Below are positions 7,501 through 10,962 of a stretch of DNA of 10,962 bases, piece by piece. The DNA is from RGIG3009 sp045595445. Lineage in GTDB: Bacteria; Bacillota; Clostridia; Oscillospirales; Acutalibacteraceae. A program made the position numbers and the translations under genes. Within the stretch, counting starts at the first letter, position 1, and each line of letters opens with the position of its first letter. Where the stretch lies: NCBI GenBank assembly GCA_045595445.1, contig JAZOAK010000012.1, forward strand, positions 1-10,962. Direction: 5' to 3'. A model generated the notes under the pieces. The model was not told where the DNA came from. It did not search any database and saw only the letters and a program-made list of their open reading frames with translations.

Positions 7501-8141
7501 TGCAGGACGGCGACGTTGTCAAAAAAGGCGATCGCCTGACCGAAGGTTCCATCAACCCGCACGACATTCTGGCTATCAGCGGTGCCGAAGCGGTGCAGAA
7601 TTACCTCATTCAGGAAGTCCAGCGCACCTACCGTATGCAGGGTGTTGACATCAACGATAAACACGTTGAAGTCATCGTCCGTCAGATGATGCGCAAGGTG
7701 AAGGTTGACGATGCCGGTGACACCTATCTGTTATCCGGTGCCATGATCGATCGCAGCCAGTTTGATCAAGAGAACGCCCGCGTGCGCGCTCGTATCGATG
7801 CTGGTGACGTTCACTTGAGAGAAGCGGTTTGCTCGCCGGTTCTGCTTGGTATCACAAAAGCGTCGTTGGCAACCGATTCGTTCTTGTCCGCCGCTTCCTT
7901 CCAGGAAACCACTCGCGTGTTGACCGATGCCGCTATCAAAGGTAAGGTCGATCCGCTGCTGGGCCTCAAGGAAAACGTTATCATTGGTAAGCTGATCCCC
8001 GCCGGTACGGGTATGCCGGTGTATAACGACGTCGATGTCGTGAACACCCACGCTTCCAGTGATGATCCGTACGTTGCCGCTCTCCGCAGTATGTTAGAGG
8101 ACGACAACAGCAGCGCCGATCCTGCCCCGATCGAAGAATAA
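4527..8141 (+). CDS. rpoC: DNA-directed RNA polymerase subunit beta'
   Basis: This is the beta' subunit, which carries the catalytic magnesium of RNA polymerase. NADFDGDQM (447-455) supplies the three metal-binding Asp, D449, D451 and D453. The N-terminal zinc site is C60, C62, C75 and C78; the second is C794, C869, C876 and C879. The bridge helix region is about 750-790 (GARKGLADTALRTADSGYL) and the trigger loop contains LTMRTFH (911-917), with M913, R914 and H917 matching E. coli M932, R933 and H936. At 1204 residues it is close to the B. subtilis protein and lacks the large trigger-loop insertion of E. coli. Residue 757, at the start of the bridge helix, is Arg where E. coli and most bacteria have His777. 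R84, just after the first zinc site, matches the basic residue of fidaxomicin-sensitive polymerases. The start is set by GGAAGGGGG at 4509-4517. It is co-transcribed with rpoB and ends before a strong terminator. Confidence 0.99.
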   Translation: MAEFNVFDSIKIGLASPDQIRGWSYGEVKKPETINYRTLKPERDGLFCERIFGPTKDWECHCGKYKRIRYKGKICDRCGVEVTRAKVRRERMGHIELAAPVSHIWYFKGIPSRIGLLLDISPRLLEQVLYFASYIVVDPGPTPLQEKQVLNEKDYRDMREKYEDDFDAGMGAEYIKKLLAAIDLEKLSEELKEELEGATGQKRARLLKRLEVVESFRLSGNRPEWMILDVVPVIPPDIRPMVQLDGGRFATSDLNDLYRRVINRNNRLKRLLELGAPDIIVRNEKRMLQEAVDALIDNGRRGRPVTGPNNRSLKSLSDMLKGKQGRFRQNLLGKRVDYSGRSVIVVGPELKMYQCGLPKEMALELFKPFVMKRLVETGAAGNIKTARKMVDRVRPEVWDALEIVIKDHPVMLNRAPTLHRLGIQAFEPVLVEGRAIKLHPLACTAFNADFDGDQMAVHVPLSAEAQAEARFLMLAAGNLLKPSDGRPVTVPTQDMVLGSYYLTIEKPGEFGEGKIFRDENEALMAYADQVVGLHAKIKVRRTMEIDGVKQSRLVETTVGRIIFNQPIPQDLGLVERKTADDMFLYEINYKVGKKQLSQIIDKCIKVHGPARTSEVLDAVKAQGYKYSTRGALTVAVVDASIPPEKKDLITEAEQTVEQITDLYNQGLLSDEERYKKVIDTWNDTTDKVTKALNNNMDEFNPIYMMSDSGARGSIAQIRQLAGMRGLIANTSGRTIEVPIRANYREGLNILEYFISSRGARKGLADTALRTADSGYLTRRLVDVSQDVIIREDDCGTHEGIEVYDIKDGKEMIEPLTERLVGRFLAEDFVDPATGEVVISRDHMMNDADAKLLVGTYGVERIKIRSVLTCQAKHGVCAKCYGSNLATVDPVTVGEAVGIIAAQSIGEPGTQLTMRTFHTGGVASAEDITQGLPRVEELFEGRKPKSLAIISEIDGVVRLGEEKKKRVVYVTSQDAENPDERSYAISFGSRIRVQDGDVVKKGDRLTEGSINPHDILAISGAEAVQNYLIQEVQRTYRMQGVDINDKHVEVIVRQMMRKVKVDDAGDTYLLSGAMIDRSQFDQENARVRARIDAGDVHLREAVCSPVLLGITKASLATDSFLSAASFQETTRVLTDAAIKGKVDPLLGLKENVIIGKLIPAGTGMPVYNDVDVVNTHASSDDPYVAALRSMLEDDNSSADPAPIEE

Positions 8142-8148
8142 GCAAACA

Positions 8149-8184
8149 GCGGCAGTGAGCAGAGGCTCACTGCCGCCTTGTTTT
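8149..8184 (+). terminator. Intrinsic terminator of rpoB-rpoC
   Basis: GCGGCAGTGAGC (8149-8160) and GCTCACTGCCGC (8165-8176) form a perfect 12-bp GC-rich stem with an AGAG loop, followed by CTTGTTTT. It begins seven bases after the rpoC stop codon. The T-run is interrupted by a G, so termination may be incomplete. That matters because the next gene starts 16 bases downstream with no visible promoter. Confidence 0.9.
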
Positions 8185-8200
8185 ACAAAGGACGTTTTGT

Positions 8201-9091
8201 ATGAATCGTATCAAAACTCACCTCGGCAACGGCGCCATTCTTGTTGCTGCCGCGCTGTGGGGCTGTATCAGTATTTTTTCACGCAATATGGCCGAACGCG
8301 GCTTCACGTCCACGCAGATGGTGGCGGTACGCGCCTTATTCACCGCGGTGATATTGGCTATCATTTTTTTGATAAAAGATCCTAAACTGTTTCGCGTTCG
8401 ACTGCGTGATCTGTGGATGTTTTTCGGCTCAGGCATTTGCAGCTTTTTGTTTTTCAACATCTGCTATATGAATTCTCTTGCCGAAAACTCCGTGTCGGTA
8501 GCTTGTATTCTGATGTATACCTCCCCCTTTTGGGTACTCTTCTTATCCCTTCCCCTTTTCAAAGAGAAATTCACCGTCAGACACGCTTTGTCTCTGGCAA
8601 TCGCGTTCGCGGGCTGTATCTTTGTATCAATTTCACCGACACTCACCCTGACAAAACTCGGTCTGTTGTTCGGACTGCTTTCCGGTCTGGGATATGCGCT
8701 ATACAGTATTTTCGGCAAACTTGCCGCAAGACGCTATCACACGCTGACCATCACCTTTTACACCTTTTTGTTCGCCACATGCGGTGTGATTCCGTTATGC
8801 GATGCGCCGTCGCTGGTCCCACTGATCGTGACACCTGAAAACGCCCTCTGGTCGCTTGGTATCGCCGTGTTCGAAACCATTCTCCCCTATTTGCTCTACA
8901 CTTACGGTCTGTCCAAAACCACCGCCGGCAAAGCTGCCGTGCTGTGCATTGCCGAGCCCGTTGTTGCCGCTTTGGTTGGCACCTTTGTCTTTTCGGAATA
9001 TATGGGACCGCTCGGCATTCTCGGCATTCTTTTAGTAACCGTCGGCTTGTGTATACTCGAACAACCGGCTCACAAAAAGGAAGGGCAGTGA
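8201..9091 (+). CDS. EamA/DMT-superfamily permease (RhaT/YdcZ-like)
   Basis: The 296-residue product is an inner-membrane protein of the drug/metabolite transporter superfamily with two EamA repeats. About ten hydrophobic segments can be seen, at roughly 10-29, 38-58, 71-91, 98-120, 127-145, 152-172, 182-200, 213-233, 243-265 and 269-286. The end of the second repeat reads AEPVVAALVGTFVFSEYMG, a typical EamA signature, and MYTSPFWVLFLSLPLFKEKF is the matching part of the first repeat. These proteins usually export amino acids, nucleosides or other small metabolites; the substrate cannot be read from sequence. AAAGGA (8187-8192) sits eight bases before the ATG, immediately behind the rpoC terminator. 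With no obvious promoter in the 59-base gap, expression probably relies on read-through or a promoter inside rpoC. The stop codon lies inside the stem of the downstream terminator. Confidence 0.92.
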   Translation: MNRIKTHLGNGAILVAAALWGCISIFSRNMAERGFTSTQMVAVRALFTAVILAIIFLIKDPKLFRVRLRDLWMFFGSGICSFLFFNICYMNSLAENSVSVACILMYTSPFWVLFLSLPLFKEKFTVRHALSLAIAFAGCIFVSISPTLTLTKLGLLFGLLSGLGYALYSIFGKLAARRYHTLTITFYTFLFATCGVIPLCDAPSLVPLIVTPENALWSLGIAVFETILPYLLYTYGLSKTTAGKAAVLCIAEPVVAALVGTFVFSEYMGPLGILGILLVTVGLCILEQPAHKKEGQ

Positions 9092-9120
9092 TACATTTTG
9101 TATCACTGCCCTTCCTTTTT
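9074..9120. terminator. Shared bidirectional terminator of two convergent genes
   Basis: Bases 9074-9094 and 9100-9120 are exact reverse complements, a 21-bp stem with the 5-base loop ATTTT. The stem opens with five A on one side and closes with five T on the other, so each strand's transcript ends in a GC-containing stem followed by U residues. It contains the TGA stop of the permease gene (9089-9091) and two bases of the TAA stop of the glycosidase gene (9119-9121). One structure therefore ends both genes and blocks antisense read-through in each direction. Confidence 0.93.
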
Positions 9121-10717
9121 ATTTCAGTTTAACGTCGTATGTCAAAACGCCTTTTGCCGGATATTCGCCCGCCAATACGTTGAGTCCCGCTTCAACACCC
9201 ATCGACGAGATCGTGCCAACCAGCAAGCGCGGCATATGCGGCAGATCTTCGAGAAGGAACGGGTTACCGAAATGCAACACTGTTGAAATACGGTTTGTCA
9301 TCTGCATCGCCTTCATCAGCGAAATAATGCGGGGGGTAAACCGCTCTTCGCCCACGTATGCCTGGCTGATGCAGAACGTGATAAATACCGTTTCCTGATC
9401 TAACGAATCACTGAGGAAGTTGGCAATTTCACGAGATGTCGGGAACTCGCTGAGCAACGTGACCGCCGCGTTCGGGAACAATTCGAGCAGCCGCTCTTTG
9501 ATCTGCACGGGATTGTACCACTGTCCCTTGAAGGTATCCACGTGGACCTCGCCCTGTATACCCGCTTCCGTCAACACCGCAAAATGATACTTGCCGTTCC
9601 GATCCAAGTTCACCGGCACACCGTCGTCGGTGCGCGCAAACACGGAATCGGTGTTGATACGGTGGAAGTTGTTCAGTTCTTCCTCGGTCGGCACAACACT
9701 CTGCGGTAACGATAACACTTTGTGTTGCATCATAAGCACGCGTTTGACCGCCTCATCCAATGCTTCATCCGTGATGATGCCCTCGTCGTAACATTCACGC
9801 ATCCATTCCATGACCTGTTGATGATCACCATGGAACGGCAGCGCCATCGCACTCGCGTTACCGACCGCCAAACCGATACTGTTCTTGCGGCCGTACTTTG
9901 CGACAACACCCATCATATTCAGCGCATCGGTCATCGCCAGTCCCTCGAAGCCCTGTTCACGCAATATCCCAATACCGTATTTCGACAAGCTCATGGGATA
10001 ATCGGGGTCAATGTTGACGAAATCGGAATGGGTCAGCATCACGCCGTCCAACAAGCCCTTCTTGTCCAACTCCATATACGGATACAGGCTATAATCCAAG
10101 AGGTCCTCTTTTGTTGCGTACGACACCGTCGGTGCCATATGCGAATCAACCAATAACGGTTCTTGTCCTTCTTTCAGTTTCGCTTTACCGGGATAATGCT
10201 TACCGATGGTCAGACAGCCGCCGTCGTGCATGCCCTGCGCTTCCGCGGATGCAAGTGCCGTAACACGATATTTATCCGAACCATATGCTCTCTGCGTTCC
10301 GCCGCATACGCACGTGGTGGAGGTCATGTCCAGCACAGGGTTGCACACGACGTTGTAGCCTCTTGCTGCCGCGTGTGCTGCGGTCACTTTACCGAACGTG
10401 TACGCCAGTTCTTCGTTATCGGTAATACCAATCGCGTTGTGACGACCGATGGTATACTCACCGAGCCCTGCTTCTGCATCCGTGAACACCAACAACGGAT
10501 AATCCGCCAACTCTTTGAGTTGTTTCAAATACGGATCGTTTTCGCCTGCGCGCGGTGCCATCCAGATGCCGCCAAGCGCGCGGTGCTTAATCAGTTGCGC
10601 CAAATACTCCATGTTCTCAGGACTGGTAGCGCCATCCCACGTAAATGAAATGGTTGCAAGACCCAGTTTTTGGTCCAGCGACAATTCCTCAAATACCAGT
10701 TCTTTCAACGCTTTCAT
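9119..10717 (-). CDS. Glycoside hydrolase family 3 protein (beta-N-acetylglucosaminidase/beta-glucosidase-like)
   Basis: The 532-residue product has the two-domain build of family 3: a TIM-barrel domain (about 1-340) and an alpha/beta C-terminal domain (about 370-532) ending HFGNPFLLEDLP and then GEYPAKGVLTYDVKLK. AMTDALNM places the probable catalytic nucleophile at D264, and DSH at 191-193 matches the Asp-His pair that acts as general acid/base in the NagZ branch. KHYPG (173-177) matches the NagZ KHFPG motif, but what follows is KAKL rather than HGDT, and the loop up to DSH is about seven residues longer. There is no signal peptide, so it should act in the cytoplasm on imported or recycled beta-linked sugars; whether it is a hydrolase or a phosphorylase is open. 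AAGGGGG precedes the ATG by nine bases. It has its own promoter and a truncated paralogue upstream. Confidence 0.9.
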   Translation of the reverse strand: MKALKELVFEELSLDQKLGLATISFTWDGATSPENMEYLAQLIKHRALGGIWMAPRAGENDPYLKQLKELADYPLLVFTDAEAGLGEYTIGRHNAIGITDNEELAYTFGKVTAAHAAARGYNVVCNPVLDMTSTTCVCGGTQRAYGSDKYRVTALASAEAQGMHDGGCLTIGKHYPGKAKLKEGQEPLLVDSHMAPTVSYATKEDLLDYSLYPYMELDKKGLLDGVMLTHSDFVNIDPDYPMSLSKYGIGILREQGFEGLAMTDALNMMGVVAKYGRKNSIGLAVGNASAMALPFHGDHQQVMEWMRECYDEGIITDEALDEAVKRVLMMQHKVLSLPQSVVPTEEELNNFHRINTDSVFARTDDGVPVNLDRNGKYHFAVLTEAGIQGEVHVDTFKGQWYNPVQIKERLLELFPNAAVTLLSEFPTSREIANFLSDSLDQETVFITFCISQAYVGEERFTPRIISLMKAMQMTNRISTVLHFGNPFLLEDLPHMPRLLVGTISSMGVEAGLNVLAGEYPAKGVLTYDVKLK

Positions 10718-10750
10718 TTAACATTGCCCCCTTGTATTAATTACTCCTCT

Positions 10751-10779
10751 TTTATAGCATATAAGCCCTTGTTTTTCAA
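10751..10779 (-). promoter_or_regulatory. Extended -10 promoter of the glycosidase gene
   Basis: Read on the minus strand, TTGAAA (10779-10774) is followed by a 17-base spacer and TATAAA (10756-10751), each one base from consensus. The TGC immediately before the -10 box makes it an extended -10 promoter. Transcription would start close to 10745, giving a leader of about 28 bases that carries the AAGGGGG ribosome-binding site. I see no clear operator overlapping it. Confidence 0.8.
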
Positions 10780-10816
10780 GGCAAAACCCCAAAAAAGAGA
10801 ATGTTTTTCCTCTTTT

Positions 10817-10864
10817 AGAACACAAAAGGCGCTCTTTCGCCGTGTTTGGCAAAAGAGCGCCTTT
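10817..10864 (-). terminator. Terminator of the upstream glycosidase paralogue
   Basis: AAAGGCGCTCTTT (10825-10837) and AAAGAGCGCCTTT (10852-10864) are exact reverse complements, a 13-bp stem around a 14-base loop in which GCC and GGC can add a further short stem. On the minus strand the stem is followed by TGTGTTCTA after its own UUU, a moderate U-tract. It lies about ten bases past the TAA of the gene at the right edge and separates that gene's transcript from the promoter of the next one. Confidence 0.85.
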
Positions 10865-10874
10865 GTAATACCCT

Positions 10875-10962
10875 TTATTGCAGCTTGATGCTATAGGTCA
10901 TTCGACCCTTTGCGGGATACTCACCCAACAACACGTCCAACGTTGCATCCACGCCCTTTGCC
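10875..10962 (-). CDS. Second family 3 glycosidase paralogue, 3' end only
   Basis: Only the last 28 codons and the TAA stop (10875-10877) are in the window; the rest lies beyond the right edge. The visible end, GVDATLDVLLGEYPAKGRMT then YSIKLQ, aligns without gaps to the end of the neighbouring glycosidase (GVEAGLNVLAGEYPAKGVLT then YDVKLK), with 17 of 26 residues identical. This is strong evidence for a tandem paralogue on the same strand. The reading frame is open from the right edge to the stop, and a terminator follows it. Function beyond membership of the same family cannot be inferred from so short a piece. Confidence 0.85.
   Translation of the reverse strand, partial: AKGVDATLDVLLGEYPAKGRMTYSIKLQ

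Noticed and set aside
6420..7664. 414-codon open frame antisense to rpoC
   Set aside because: It mirrors the conserved active-centre coding region of rpoC and has the low-complexity character of an antisense shadow.
10793..10816. Weak AT-rich inverted repeat upstream of the glycosidase promoter
   Set aside because: The arms are only 7 bp (AAAAGAG/CTCTTTT) with two G-C pairs each; the stronger terminator next to it explains termination here.

Overview
This window looks like a chromosomal segment from a Gram-positive, low-to-mid GC bacterium of the Clostridia type; a gut Oscillospirales-like lineage is my best guess. The evidence is RpoB and RpoC of Firmicutes length and layout (1242 and 1204 residues, without the large insertions of the E. 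coli subunits, and with an acidic RpoB tail), AGGAG and GGGGG ribosome-binding sites, a Thr-rich lipoprotein, and a signal-less family 3 glycosidase. The assignment is inference; no rRNA or other taxonomic marker is present.

Layout. Positions 1-249 (minus) carry the 5' part of a lipoprotein gene that runs off the left edge. Positions 250-779 are a 530-base gap holding a 170-bp imperfect palindrome (271-440), a second perfect inverted repeat (475-509), a series of helically phased A-tracts (505-569), a near-consensus sigma-A promoter (574-602) and a leader of about 170 nt with two small hairpins. rpoB (780-4508) and rpoC (4527-8141) follow as a tight two-gene operon ending in a strong terminator (8149-8184). 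A ten-helix EamA/DMT permease gene (8201-9091) starts directly behind that terminator. It converges with a minus-strand family 3 glycoside hydrolase gene (9119-10717), and one 21-bp hairpin (9074-9120) serves as terminator for both. That glycosidase gene has its own extended -10 promoter (10751-10779). Upstream of it, past another terminator, lies the 3' end of a second gene whose last 26 residues match the first glycosidase at 17 positions, so two paralogues sit in tandem.

How the genes work together. rpoB and rpoC encode the two halves of the RNA polymerase active-site cleft and are transcribed together from their own promoter, with no rplJ/rplL before them and no rpsL/rpsG/fusA/tuf directly after them. 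The other genes are not functionally tied to them: the permease is probably expressed by read-through or a promoter I cannot see, and the glycosidases are an independently controlled pair probably acting on cytoplasmic beta-linked (N-acetyl)glucosamine or glucose oligosaccharides.

Most of the window is core housekeeping sequence and I see no complete novel system. The points most worth a second look are the palindrome and repeated TTTTCGGTCA boxes upstream of rpoB, an Arg in place of a usually conserved bridge-helix His in RpoC, and the tandem glycosidases with an altered catalytic loop.
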